Positions 1-8,425 of a stretch of 64,000 nt of DNA are shown here, piece after piece. Location of the stretch: contig NZ_VFOV01000001.1 of NCBI RefSeq assembly GCF_006716315.1, forward strand, positions 4,480,501 to 4,544,500, in the 5' to 3' direction. Each line of letters opens with the position of its first letter. Position 1 is the first letter of the stretch. The notes below the pieces were generated by a model that did not search any database, was not told the origin of the DNA, and saw only the letters and a program-made list of their open reading frames with translations. A program made the position numbers and the translations under genes. This DNA is from Nocardioides albertanoniae. Its GTDB lineage: Bacteria; Actinomycetota; Actinomycetes; Propionibacteriales; Nocardioidaceae.

Positions 1-1
1 C

Positions 2-970
2 TGGTCGGATGTAGCGGTCGATGAGGATGTCGATGCGTCGGTGCCTGGCCTGGGCGGCGATCCGGTCGATGCCGACGCCGGCCATGGCGGCGGTGGTGGC
101 GTGTCCTGCGCGCAGCGAGTGAGCCGTGATGCGGCCGGTCAGCCCGGCGGCCTCGGCGTAGCGCTTGACGACACTCGTGACGACGTTGCCGGAGATCGGT
201 TGGAGCGGCGGAGCGCCGTTGCGGAAGCTGGTGAAGACCGGGCCCTGCCCGGGTCCTCGATGGGCGAGCCAGGCGTCGAGGGCCGTGATCGGGTCGGTGT
301 CGCGGTGGCGGCCCGGTGCGATCCCGACGACCTGCCCGCGAGCATCGGGGTCGGTCTTCGAGCGGCGCAGGCGGAGCAACAGTCCGCCGGGCTTGGGTTC
401 GAGGTCGGCGAGTGTGAGGTTCGCGAGCTCGGAGCGGCGCAGCGCGCCGGCGAAGCCGAGCAGGATGACCGCGGCGTCTCGCGCACCAACCGGGCTGTCA
501 CGGTCGATGGCGGCGAGGAGCTGGCCGATCTCTTCGGGGCCGACTGGATGGGCGGGTCGGCGTGGCGCGGTCCCAAGGATGCGGTGCAGGCCGCGGCGTA
601 CCTGGCGAACGGCTACGGTCGCGGTGGGATCGGTCAGGTCGCGACATCGGTGGTGGTAGCCGATCGCGGAGCAAGCCAGGTCGACAGTCGCGGCCGAGAG
701 CCCGTCAGCGGCTGTCTCGGCGAGGTAGGCGCACACCGCGACCGGGTCGGCGCCCCGACGGCCGGCGCCGGGACCCTCCTCGCCGAGCGGAGCGATGCCG
801 CGGTGCGTGCACCAGCGTTCCCATCGGCGCCAGGCGGAGGCGTAGACGGTGCGGGTGGTCGCAGCGTGGGTGGCGGTGATCGCGGCGGCGATCCGCTCGA
901 CGTCCTCCGCGGTGAGCGGCGTACCGCGGTGAGGATAGGAGTCGATGAGCACTGGAGACGTTGAGTTCAT
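2..970 (-). CDS. Tyrosine recombinase / phage-type integrase, C-terminus cut by window edge
   Basis: Site-specific DNA recombinase. Reading from an ATG at 970, the protein has a SAM-like N-terminal core-binding domain (about residues 20-120) and a catalytic domain. The catalytic domain shows the arm Arg in GALRRSEL near residue 175, the H-x-x-R box in HSLRAGH near 283, a second RH pair in ARHRR near 308 and the nucleophilic Tyr in DRYIRP near 318. All catalytic positions expected of the family are present, so the enzyme looks intact up to the edge, where only a short tail can be missing. The next feature upstream is a decayed TetR gene on the other strand. This recombinase is a different subfamily from the one at 55.5 kb, so it probably belongs to another mobile element extending left of the window. 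Confidence 0.85.
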   Translation of the reverse strand, partial: MNSTSPVLIDSYPHRGTPLTAEDVERIAAAITATHAATTRTVYASAWRRWERWCTHRGIAPLGEEGPGAGRRGADPVAVCAYLAETAADGLSAATVDLACSAIGYHHRCRDLTDPTATVAVRQVRRGLHRILGTAPRRPAHPVGPEEIGQLLAAIDRDSPVGARDAAVILLGFAGALRRSELANLTLADLEPKPGGLLLRLRRSKTDPDARGQVVGIAPGRHRDTDPITALDAWLAHRGPGQGPVFTSFRNGAPPLQPISGNVVTSVVKRYAEAAGLTGRITAHSLRAGHATTAAMAGVGIDRIAAQARHRRIDILIDRYIRP

Positions 971-1148
971 CGCGCGGTTCTACCCACGCGACCCGACGCA
1001 CCCGGCCTCAACTCGAGCGCACTGGCCCATCGAGCGGGTGCTGGCGCGAAAAGTGCGAGTACTTGCGGGGCGAAAGCGGCGGTGCGCCGACACCGGGCGG
1101 GGATGGTTCTGCGAATTCAGGTGCCCGCCGGCAACAGCGGTCCCGCGT

Positions 1149-1579
1149 CCAACGCGGCCCTGCGCGCCACGAGGTTTCGCCGAGACAAGCCCGGGCGATG
1201 TCGCCGATGAGGCACGGGGCACGCGCGTCGTGCTCTACAGGTATTTCGACTCCAAGGCAGAGCTGTGTCGGACCATCCTGGATCGGGCGCGTGAGCGGCT
1301 GGCCGAACACGTGGGCACCGATGACTTCGAGGACGATGCGATTCCCGCGCTGCTCGATGCAGCCGCCGAGGGTCTCGATGCTTTCGCCTGCTGTTTCGCT
1401 CCGCCAACCGCGAACGCGAGTTCCGAGGTCTGACCGACAGTCTCAGGCAGCGATGTGGCTACCGGGATGGTCGTGGCCCATCGCGGCAATGGTGGCCGTG
1501 CCTCGATGTGATTCGGGCGAAGCAGCAGTATGAGATGCCGCCTGCAGCGGAAACCATGGCCGACTGTGCCAACAGTTGA
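1149..1579 (+). pseudogene. TetR-family regulator relic, frameshifted
   Basis: Two reading frames join into one recognisable TetR protein. Frame 3 gives a damaged helix-turn-helix (GFAETS, then DVADEA, then VVLYRYFDSKAEL) and continues as RERLAEHVGTDDFEDDAIPALL until about 1380. From there the expected continuation (FRLLFRSANREREFRGLTDS) lies in another frame and runs to a TGA at 1577-1579. The DNA-binding recognition region also departs from consensus (EARGTRVVLY where EAGVTRVVLY is typical) and no convincing start or N-terminus remains. A single-base change near 1380 explains the frame break. It converges on the 3' end of the mce operon and may once have regulated a neighbouring lipid gene. 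Confidence 0.7.
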
Positions 1580-1618
1580 GCGATCAGTCCAACCCGGTCT
1601 CGCTGCGACAAGAACCGC

Positions 1619-1645
1619 TAGAAACGTCGGCGGCGAGCGTTTCTA
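1619..1645 (-). terminator. Hairpin at the 3' end of the mce operon
   Basis: Inverted repeat TAGAAACG (1619-1626) and CGTTTCTA (1638-1645) with an 11-base G-rich loop. It overlaps the stop codon of the last operon gene (mceG). There is no T-run, which is common in high-GC actinobacteria, so a terminator role is likely but not proven. Confidence 0.4.
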
Positions 1646-2662
1646 CGTGAACAACTCGCCAGACGTCCCTGCTACGGACGGTCGCGACGACTCCATCTGA
1701 AGTACACGAGCGCCAGATAAGGCCTGTGTCTCGTCGGGCTGGAACGACCCCGGCGGCGGGGTGACACCGTTCTCGCGGCACCAGGCGCCCGGCGGACGCT
1801 GGTACTTGCGTGGGATGCCGTTGGACGGCTCGAGCTGCATCGGGATCGGCGGGAGCGGCGGCAGGCCCATGTCCTTCTCGGCGGCCAGCTCGTCGGCGTC
1901 CTTCTCCTCCGACATGCCGATCGGGCCGATCGTCTGGGCGTTGAGGAACTGCCGCACGACGGGCTCCTCGGAGCTCAGCAGCATCTCGCGGGGTCCGTAC
2001 ATGGCCAGGTGCTTGTGGTAGAGCAGGCCGATGTTGTCCGGCACCGTACGCGTCGAGTTGATGTCGTGGGTGACGATCAGGAAGGTCGCGTCGATCTGCG
2101 CGTTCAGGTCGATGAAGAGCTGGTTGATGAACGCCGTACGCACCGGGTCCAGACCGGAGTCGGGCTCGTCGATCAGCAGGATCTCGGGGTCGAGGACCAG
2201 AGCGCGCGCCAGACCGGCACGCTTGCGCATACCACCGGAGATCTCGCCGGGAAGCTTGTTCTCGGCGCCGATGAGACCGACCAGGTCCATCTTCTCCATG
2301 ACGATGTTGCGAATCTCGGACTCGCTCTTCTTCGTGTGCTCACGAAGGGGGAACGCGACGTTGTCGAACAGGTCCATCGAACCGAACATGGCGCCGTCCT
2401 GGAACAGCACGCCGAACAGCTTGCGGACCTCGTAGAGGTCTCGCTCCGAACAGCTGGCGATGTCGACGCCCTCGATGACCACCGAGCCCGTGTCGGGCTT
2501 GATCAGACCGATCAGCGTCTTCAGGAGCACGGACTTACCCGTGCCGGACGGGCCGAGCATCACGCTGATCTCGCCCGCAGGCAGCGTCAGCGTGACATCC
2601 TTCCAGATGAGCTGCTTACCAAAGCTCTTGGTCAGCCCTTCGATCTTTACGTCTACACCCAT
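1643..2662 (-). CDS. mceG: Mce-system ABC transporter ATPase (MceG/MlaF type)
   Basis: ATP-binding subunit that powers lipid or sterol uptake through YrbE permeases and the Mce proteins. The 339-residue protein has Walker A GPSGTGKS at residues 37-44, the signature SGGMRKRAGLARAL near 140 and Walker B LLIDEPDSGLD near 168. These are followed by the switch His in VTHD and a C-terminal extension with the GLPPLPPIP and GAWCRENGV segments characteristic of actinobacterial MceG. The ATG is preceded by GGAGG at 7 bases. It is the last gene of the mce operon, 32 bases after the second Mce-associated gene. In mycobacteria mceG is usually encoded away from the mce clusters; here it is inside the operon, which suggests a dedicated ATPase. 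Confidence 0.9.
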   Translation of the reverse strand: MGVDVKIEGLTKSFGKQLIWKDVTLTLPAGEISVMLGPSGTGKSVLLKTLIGLIKPDTGSVVIEGVDIASCSERDLYEVRKLFGVLFQDGAMFGSMDLFDNVAFPLREHTKKSESEIRNIVMEKMDLVGLIGAENKLPGEISGGMRKRAGLARALVLDPEILLIDEPDSGLDPVRTAFINQLFIDLNAQIDATFLIVTHDINSTRTVPDNIGLLYHKHLAMYGPREMLLSSEEPVVRQFLNAQTIGPIGMSEEKDADELAAEKDMGLPPLPPIPMQLEPSNGIPRKYQRPPGAWCRENGVTPPPGSFQPDETQALSGARVLQMESSRPSVAGTSGELFT

Positions 2663-2694
2663 ACCAATGCCTCCACTCGCGGGTTGTCGTCCGG

Positions 2695-3279
2695 TCAGCG
2701 GGGCGTGAGCCCAGCCACCTTCCAGCCGTTGCCGACCCTTTGCATCTTCACCTCGACGCGCGATGCACTGACGCTGGGCTCGGCTCCAGGCGCGATCGTG
2801 GTCTGCGTGATGAAGACCAGGACCGTGACCCGCGGCCCGGCGACCTCGACGACGCCTGCCCCGGAGAGGGTCGCCTTCGTGGAGATCTGTTTCTGGGTCG
2901 CTGCCTTGGCGACAGGGCCTTCGAGCAGCTTGGTGTAGTCGGTGCGAAACCGGCCGGTGGTCTGGTTCTTGGACCGGTCGAGGTCTGCTTCGAGCGTGCG
3001 GTGGTCGTAGCTCAGCAGGACGGGCACCCGGCTCTTGGCCGTGGCGAGCGCATCGGTTCGGTCCCGAGCGCGGTCCGAGGCGTGACCGGCGAGCGCGGCG
3101 AAGGTTATCGCCGCGGCCAGTCCGACGATCACGAGCAGCACGACCGCCCAGCGCAGCAGTCTTCCCCCCAGGTCGAGCCGGAGCCGACCGGATTCGGGCG
3201 GTCGCGACTTGTCCACGTGCTCGTCCACCTCGGTCTCTTCTGAGAGGGCTGTTGGCATCTCGGTCTCATCGATGGTCAC
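2695..3279 (-). CDS. Mce-associated membrane protein (second copy)
   Basis: Single-pass membrane protein of 194 residues: an acidic cytoplasmic N-terminus, one transmembrane helix at about residues 41-65 (LLRWAVVLLVIVGLAAAITF) and an extracellular Mas-type domain ending in GNGWKVAGL. Mas proteins accompany mce operons and are thought to stabilise the transporter. The start is GTG, sharing GTGA with the stop of the preceding gene, so translation is coupled. The C-terminal fold and the ending W-x-V-x-G-L match the paralogue upstream, which points to tandem duplication. Confidence 0.8.
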   Translation of the reverse strand: MTIDETEMPTALSEETEVDEHVDKSRPPESGRLRLDLGGRLLRWAVVLLVIVGLAAAITFAALAGHASDRARDRTDALATAKSRVPVLLSYDHRTLEADLDRSKNQTTGRFRTDYTKLLEGPVAKAATQKQISTKATLSGAGVVEVAGPRVTVLVFITQTTIAPGAEPSVSASRVEVKMQRVGNGWKVAGLTPR

Positions 3280-3761
3280 GGGATGAACTCCAGTCCGGAT
3301 ACGAGCCAGCGGCCCTCGACGTTCCGCATCTCGACCTTGACCCGGTAGTCACGTTGCTGTGGTGCCTTCGTGCCCGAGTTCGACACCGTGCCGGTCGCCG
3401 CGATGTACACCGTCGCCTGCTCGTCGGTCGAGCGCGCCACACCGGCCGAGACGACCTCGCCCTCGGCGTCGACCTTGTTGGCCTTCAGCGCCTTCTGCAG
3501 CGCACTTGCCTGCTGCTTCAGGTCGCTGCGGAAGGAGGCGGTCGCGCCGTCGAGAAGGGACTCGAAGGCCGCCTCCGAGTCCTCTGCGCTGACCGAGATC
3601 AGTCGGGTGACCTCGGTGGAAGCCGCCGAGACGGCCGCCGCTCGCTGATGCTCCGCGCTTACGTCCTCGCGCCAGGACCAAGCGCGCTGCCCGGCGAACA
3701 CGAGCAGCCCGATGCCTAGCACCAGCAGGAGCACGAAGGTCCTTGTGGAGAGTCTGGACAT
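3276..3761 (-). CDS. Mce-associated membrane protein (first copy)
   Basis: A protein of 161 residues with an N-terminal transmembrane anchor (TFVLLLVLGIGLLVFAG) and an extracellular Mas domain ending GRWLVSGLEFIP. The helical stretch after the anchor (EDVSAEHQRAAAVSAASTEV) and the late beta-rich part are typical of Mce-associated proteins. I chose ATG 3761, which starts just past the mceF stop. In-frame GTG codons at 3770 and 3767 overlap that stop and are alternatives. It lies between mceF and its paralogue. Confidence 0.8.
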   Translation of the reverse strand: MSRLSTRTFVLLLVLGIGLLVFAGQRAWSWREDVSAEHQRAAAVSAASTEVTRLISVSAEDSEAAFESLLDGATASFRSDLKQQASALQKALKANKVDAEGEVVSAGVARSTDEQATVYIAATGTVSNSGTKAPQQRDYRVKVEMRNVEGRWLVSGLEFIP

Positions 3762-3763
3762 CG

Positions 3764-5068
3764 TCACCACAGCCCGACCGGCTCGAGGAACAACTGCTTC
3801 CAGGAGTTGTCCTCAGATGCGTCCGTCGTCCCCGTCGACGACGGCTCACCTGCCGGAGCCTTTGGCGCGTTCGGATCGTCGCCCTCGGGCCAGCGCCCCT
3901 TGCCGAACTCCAGCCCGCACGAGGAGGGTAGATGGCCCCGCGCGCTGGAATTCGGACACGGCTGGTTGCGAGCGCCCCGCACCGAAGACGGGTCGCTGGG
4001 CGCGGTCTCGCAGTGCGCGAGCGGGTCGACCTTGCGTACGTTCTCTTCGGACGGGCTGCGTCGATCGTCGGTGGACAGGTATCCCGTCGTGCATGACGGT
4101 GGATTGTTGACGCCTGCGCGTAGGTCCAGCTTCACGTCGCCCTCCTTCGCCCGCGGATTGACCGTCTGTTGAAGTCGTCCGATCGTGGCGGGGTACACGA
4201 CCAGGGTCTGCTGAAGCTGCGGAAGATAGGTGTTGAGCACCTCGCCGTTGACCATCAAGTTGTCCAAGAGCATCGGCAGCGTGGTCTGGAGGTCATCAAC
4301 TGTCGCGGCGGTGCTGTCCAGACCCGTACGCCCGTCGCGGAGCAGCGAGCGCAGGTCGGCGTCGTTCGCCGCGAGCTCCTTGGTGAGCGCGCGGAGCGAC
4401 GACATCGACGACACGGTCTGCGGCGCCATCTCCTGCTGGGTGGCGAGCACCGGCTCCAGGGCGCGGATCAGCTCGGTCGTCGAGGTGACCTCCTGCTGGG
4501 CTGTGTCCAAGAGCGTGCTGGATTCCTCGATCAGCCGGCCGACGTCCTCGCTGCTCGACCCGAGGCCGGTGTCGACCTGATCCAGTACGTTGCGTGTCTG
4601 TCGCTGCGGCACGGACTCAAGCAGGTGGTTGACGGCATCCAGGACGGGCGCGATCTGGGGCATGTCGACGGTGCGTGAAGTTGGTAGCACGTCCCCGGCG
4701 CTCAAGGCCGCCTTGGTGGTCGACGGCGAGACCAGGGAGACGTACTGCTCCCCCACCGCGGAGGTGCTGTGGAGCTCAGCGTCAACGTTGCCGGGGATCC
4801 TGGTGCCATCATCGAGACGAAGAGTGGCGACGGCTGCTCGCGGGGTCACCTCAAGGTCGGTCACCTGCCCGACCTTGACGCCCCGATAGGTGACCAGGGC
4901 GCTCTCGTAGAGCCCGCTGGCATCTTTGAACTCGGCGGTGACCTGGTAGACCCCGATGCCGAGCATCGCCGGGACTCTCGCATAGGTGAAGACCATCAGC
5001 CCGAGCGCGAGAGCCGTCAGGCAGGCGAAGACGCCCAACTGCCGCTTCACCAGTCTCGTCAGCAGCAT
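3764..5068 (-). CDS. mceF: Mce family protein, MceF position
   Basis: Substrate-binding or tunnel subunit of the Mce transporter. It has an N-terminal anchor (residues about 10-30), an MCE domain (about 38-115, with GLYESALVTYRGVKVGQV), a long alpha-helical region and a low-complexity Pro/Ser/Asp-rich C-terminus of about 100 residues. The start ATG overlaps the mceE stop by one base. The six different MCE proteins of a cluster are expected to assemble into one hexameric barrel; the position after the lipoprotein identifies this one as MceF. The tail is unlike the others and could be exposed at the surface. Confidence 0.88.
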   Translation of the reverse strand: MLLTRLVKRQLGVFACLTALALGLMVFTYARVPAMLGIGVYQVTAEFKDASGLYESALVTYRGVKVGQVTDLEVTPRAAVATLRLDDGTRIPGNVDAELHSTSAVGEQYVSLVSPSTTKAALSAGDVLPTSRTVDMPQIAPVLDAVNHLLESVPQRQTRNVLDQVDTGLGSSSEDVGRLIEESSTLLDTAQQEVTSTTELIRALEPVLATQQEMAPQTVSSMSSLRALTKELAANDADLRSLLRDGRTGLDSTAATVDDLQTTLPMLLDNLMVNGEVLNTYLPQLQQTLVVYPATIGRLQQTVNPRAKEGDVKLDLRAGVNNPPSCTTGYLSTDDRRSPSEENVRKVDPLAHCETAPSDPSSVRGARNQPCPNSSARGHLPSSCGLEFGKGRWPEGDDPNAPKAPAGEPSSTGTTDASEDNSWKQLFLEPVGLW

Positions 5069-6210
5069 CAGCAGCCCCCCAGGTTCGCCATCAGGCAGCC
5101 GCTGTCGTCGGACGTGCTCGGGATGGGTGTCGACGTGGGGGCGGCGCCAACGGGAGGCAGGCCGGTCGGCCCGAATCCGGTGAGCCAGGTTTCGGTGAGG
5201 CTCGAGCCGCGGAGGTCGAGCGTCGCGAAGAGGTTGGCGTAGTCGCCACGCAGCGCGTTGGTCGTGGTCATCGCGGGGAACGGGATGGTCAGAGCGAGCT
5301 TGAGCGCCTCGGGGATGGAGTCGCCGACCTTGCCGAGGCTGGTCAGGATGGGCCGCAGGGCGTCCAGGTTCGTGAGGAGAGCCGTACGGCTGGCCCGGAT
5401 GACCTTGGTCGCCCGATCTCCGGTCTCGCCGGTCCGGGTGACAGCGCGGACGAGGCTCTCCCGCTCCTCCTCGAGCGCACGCAGCCCCGGAGCGATATCG
5501 TCGATCGCGTTCGCCAGGACCGTCCGGTCCTTAGCGAGGCCGGCGGAGAGCCGGTCGAGCGCCTCGAGCGCCTGCACGATCTCACTCTTGTTATCGTCGA
5601 GCACCGCGAGCAACTCGTTGGTCCGTCGCACCAGGTTGCGGGTGTCGGGGACCCGGTCGTCCAGCGCGGTCGCCAGCTCGGAGGTGATGGTCTCGATCTG
5701 CGACAACCCGCCGTTGTTGAGCAGTAGCGCCACCGCGCCGAGGACCTGCTCGGTGGCCGGGTAGGTACCGGTCTGGGTGACCGGAACCCGGGCGCCGTGC
5801 TGCAGTATCTCGGTCCGCTCCGCCGCTGCCGCGATGCTGTCGGCGCTGCTCGGTGTCGGGGCTGGCCCGGGCGCGCTGACGTCGATGTACTGGGCGCCGA
5901 GCAGGGTCTTCTGTCCGATCGCGAAGGTGGCATCGGCCGGGACGCGGGCAGATTTCATCAGCCGGAGCCGGACCTTTGCCTGCCAGTCCGAGACGCTGAT
6001 GCCGGCGACGGTGCCGATGACGACGTTGTCCATCTGCACGGCGGAGTTCGGCACCAGGTTCGCGACCTCGTCGAAGGTGACGGTGACGGTGTAGCCGTCC
6101 CCGCCGACGCCGGGCTGGCCGGGAAGTGTGTGATCGTTCGGCTGGAGGCTCGTGCAGCCGGTCAGGCCGACCACGATTGCGGCCATGGTGGCCAGGATCT
6201 GTGTCTTCAT
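5068..6210 (-). CDS. mceE: Mce lipoprotein, MceE/LprK position
   Basis: Lipidated MCE protein of 380 residues. The signal peptide ends in lipobox LTGC with Cys19 as the probable lipidation site. The MCE domain follows at about residues 40-115 (DEVANLVPNSAVQMDNVVIG), then the usual long helical segment and a short Pro/Ser-rich tail with two Cys at the very end. In mce operons the fifth gene is normally the lipoprotein, which fits. The start shares ATGA with the mceD stop. Confidence 0.9.
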   Translation of the reverse strand: MKTQILATMAAIVVGLTGCTSLQPNDHTLPGQPGVGGDGYTVTVTFDEVANLVPNSAVQMDNVVIGTVAGISVSDWQAKVRLRLMKSARVPADATFAIGQKTLLGAQYIDVSAPGPAPTPSSADSIAAAAERTEILQHGARVPVTQTGTYPATEQVLGAVALLLNNGGLSQIETITSELATALDDRVPDTRNLVRRTNELLAVLDDNKSEIVQALEALDRLSAGLAKDRTVLANAIDDIAPGLRALEEERESLVRAVTRTGETGDRATKVIRASRTALLTNLDALRPILTSLGKVGDSIPEALKLALTIPFPAMTTTNALRGDYANLFATLDLRGSSLTETWLTGFGPTGLPPVGAAPTSTPIPSTSDDSGCLMANLGGC

Positions 6211-7439
6211 CGGTCGCCTCCGAGGTCGGTGCCGAGCAGGCCGGGCAAGAGGGGTTGTACCCCGTCGAGGCCCGAGCCCAGGTCAGGGAGCGGTGTCGGC
6301 GGTCGCCCCGGGTCGGCCGGTGGGTCCATCTCTGGCTGCCCCGTGCCTGGCCCCGTCGCGCCTGGCCCGGTCGTGCCTTGCTGGGCGGTCTTGATCAGGT
6401 CGACAAGCGGCGCGAGCGCATCACGGCACTGCTGTGCCGTGCCGCCGGCACCGAGCACGGCGCCGCAGACGAGCTGGGCGGCGTCGTTGAGCCCGGTCAG
6501 TGAGGCCCGGCCGGTGATTGCCTGCTTGTCGATGACGTTGAAGAGATCGATCAAGGCCGTCGGAGCCATGTGCAGGATCGCCGCCAGCTGGTTGGATCGG
6601 TCCGCGAGGGCAGCGCTGAGCAGGTTCAGGTCGCGTACGGAGTTCTTGATCCTGCCGCGGTTGTCGTGGGTGAGCTCACCCGTCGCCACCAGTGCCGCGG
6701 AGAGCTCCTCGATCGCCTTGGTGAGCTCGCGCCGGTTGGCGGCCAACACCGCGGAGACCTCGCTGAGCTGCTCGGTGAACCCGGCCACGGCGGCATCGTT
6801 GACAGCGAGGTTCTTGGTGAAGCTGTTCAGGTTGGAGACGGTCGTGAACATGTCGGCGCGCCCGTCCGAGAGGGTCGCGGTGGCGCTGCGGAGCCCCTCA
6901 ACTGCCTCGCTCAGTTGCTCGGCGTTGCCGTTGCGGAGGTTGGCGTCCAGGGTCTCGATGGCGGTCCGGAGCGGCTGCTTGCCGGAGCCATCGGGAGCGA
7001 GCGCGGTGGCGAGGTCGGTGAGCTGCTTCTTGACCTCGTCGAACGAGACCGGCACCGCGGTGCGGTCCAGCTGGATCTGGCCACCGTCGGGCATCGCCGG
7101 GCCGTCGGTGTAGGCCGGTGAGAGCTGGACGAACCGTCCGCTGACCAGGCTCGGGGAGACGATCGCGGCGTTGGCCTCGGCCGGAATCCGCTGCCCGCCC
7201 TCGACCTCGATCCTCACATGTACGCCGTCGTCTTGCGGATCGACCTCGGTGACCCGGCCGACGGCGACGCCGAGGACCTTGACGTCGTCGCCCTCGTAGA
7301 GCCCGTCGGCGTTGCTGAAGACCGCGGTCAGCACCGTCGAGCGGGTGTCCTTGACCGTGTAGTAGCCGCCCGTGGCGAGGAGCAGTAGCGCGAGCCCGAT
7401 CAGGACACGGCGCAGCAGGAGACTGGAGGAGTTGGTCAT
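6207..7439 (-). CDS. mceD: Mce family protein, MceD position
   Basis: MCE protein of 410 residues with an N-terminal anchor (LLLRRVLIGLALLLLATGG), an MCE domain at about 37-115 (GLYEGDDVKVLGVAVGRV), a helical tunnel domain and a Pro/Gly-rich C-terminus (TGPGATGPGTGQPEMDPP). Longer frames upstream exist, but the ATG at 7439 shares ATGA with the mceC stop, the same coupling seen at most joints in this operon. It should be one subunit of the hetero-hexameric Mce barrel across the cell envelope. Confidence 0.88.
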   Translation of the reverse strand: MTNSSSLLLRRVLIGLALLLLATGGYYTVKDTRSTVLTAVFSNADGLYEGDDVKVLGVAVGRVTEVDPQDDGVHVRIEVEGGQRIPAEANAAIVSPSLVSGRFVQLSPAYTDGPAMPDGGQIQLDRTAVPVSFDEVKKQLTDLATALAPDGSGKQPLRTAIETLDANLRNGNAEQLSEAVEGLRSATATLSDGRADMFTTVSNLNSFTKNLAVNDAAVAGFTEQLSEVSAVLAANRRELTKAIEELSAALVATGELTHDNRGRIKNSVRDLNLLSAALADRSNQLAAILHMAPTALIDLFNVIDKQAITGRASLTGLNDAAQLVCGAVLGAGGTAQQCRDALAPLVDLIKTAQQGTTGPGATGPGTGQPEMDPPADPGRPPTPLPDLGSGLDGVQPLLPGLLGTDLGGDR

Positions 7440-8425
7440 TTCACGACCCCCGAGACGATCGGCACCAGCGTGCCTGGCGAGGTGAGGTTCTGGATGTACG
7501 CGTCGAACCACGGTCCGGTCGAGATGGCCTCCCCGAACCCGGTGACGTACCCGCGTAGGCCGGTGATGGCGTCCTGGAGAGCCGCCTTGTTCCGGTTGAG
7601 CAGAGTGACCACCGCATCGAGCTGGTCCAGTGCCGGGCCGAGGGTGGCCCGGTTGTCGTCGACGAGTCCACGCAGCTGCGTGGAGAGGTCCTGCACGCTG
7701 CTAAGCAGGCTCACTACGACGGCCTGGCGAGCGTTGAGCTGCTGGAGCAGCGACTGTCCGGAGACAAGTAGGGTCTCGATCTGCTCGTTGCGACTGGCGA
7801 GGACGCCCGAGACCCGTGAGGCGCGGGCGAGCAGGGCGCGAAGTTGGTCGTCGTTCTGTTCGACGGCGGCGGTGAGCTCAGTGACACCTCGCAGAGCGGG
7901 CCCGACGTCGTCGTGGGTTCCGCTCAGAGCCGCGCTGGCCTGGTCGAGCGCGCCGGCCAGCTGTGCCTTGTCGATGTCCGCCGTGGTCGTCGTCAGTTCG
8001 TTCAGCGTGGCGGTGAGGTTGTAGGGCGAGGACGTCCGGGAGGTCGGGATCGTGTCACCGGCACTCAGCCGCCCGCTGCCGGAGGGGACGAGCTCGACGG
8101 CGGCCCGGCCGAGGAGCGTGACCGTGATGATGCGTGCCTCGGTCTTGCCGCCGAGGTCGACATCACCTTCGGTGACGACCAAGTCGGCGACGACCTCGTC
8201 GCCATCGAGACGGACGTCACGAACCTTGCCCACCTGGGCGCCGGAGACCATCACGGCATCTCCACCTTTGAGGCCACCGGCCTCGGTGAAGGCGGCGTGG
8301 ATGATGTCACCGTTGCCCACGAGCGGGAGCTTGTTGTAGTTGAGGCTGGCGGTGACCACCAGGGCGATCGCCATGGTGCCGATCAGGCCTCGGGCGGCGT
8401 TCTGGGAGGGCGTACGGACGCTCAT
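7436..8425 (-). CDS. mceC: Mce family protein, MceC position
   Basis: MCE protein of 329 residues: an N-terminal anchor (GLIGTMAIALVVTASLNY), an MCE domain (about 35-115, with GLKGGDAVMVSGAQVGKV) and a helical region ending GTLVPIVSGVVK. I chose ATG 8425 because it shares ATGA with the mceB stop; extending upstream only adds sequence overlapping mceB. It has no low-complexity tail, unlike MceD and MceF. Confidence 0.88.
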   Translation of the reverse strand: MSVRTPSQNAARGLIGTMAIALVVTASLNYNKLPLVGNGDIIHAAFTEAGGLKGGDAVMVSGAQVGKVRDVRLDGDEVVADLVVTEGDVDLGGKTEARIITVTLLGRAAVELVPSGSGRLSAGDTIPTSRTSSPYNLTATLNELTTTTADIDKAQLAGALDQASAALSGTHDDVGPALRGVTELTAAVEQNDDQLRALLARASRVSGVLASRNEQIETLLVSGQSLLQQLNARQAVVVSLLSSVQDLSTQLRGLVDDNRATLGPALDQLDAVVTLLNRNKAALQDAITGLRGYVTGFGEAISTGPWFDAYIQNLTSPGTLVPIVSGVVK

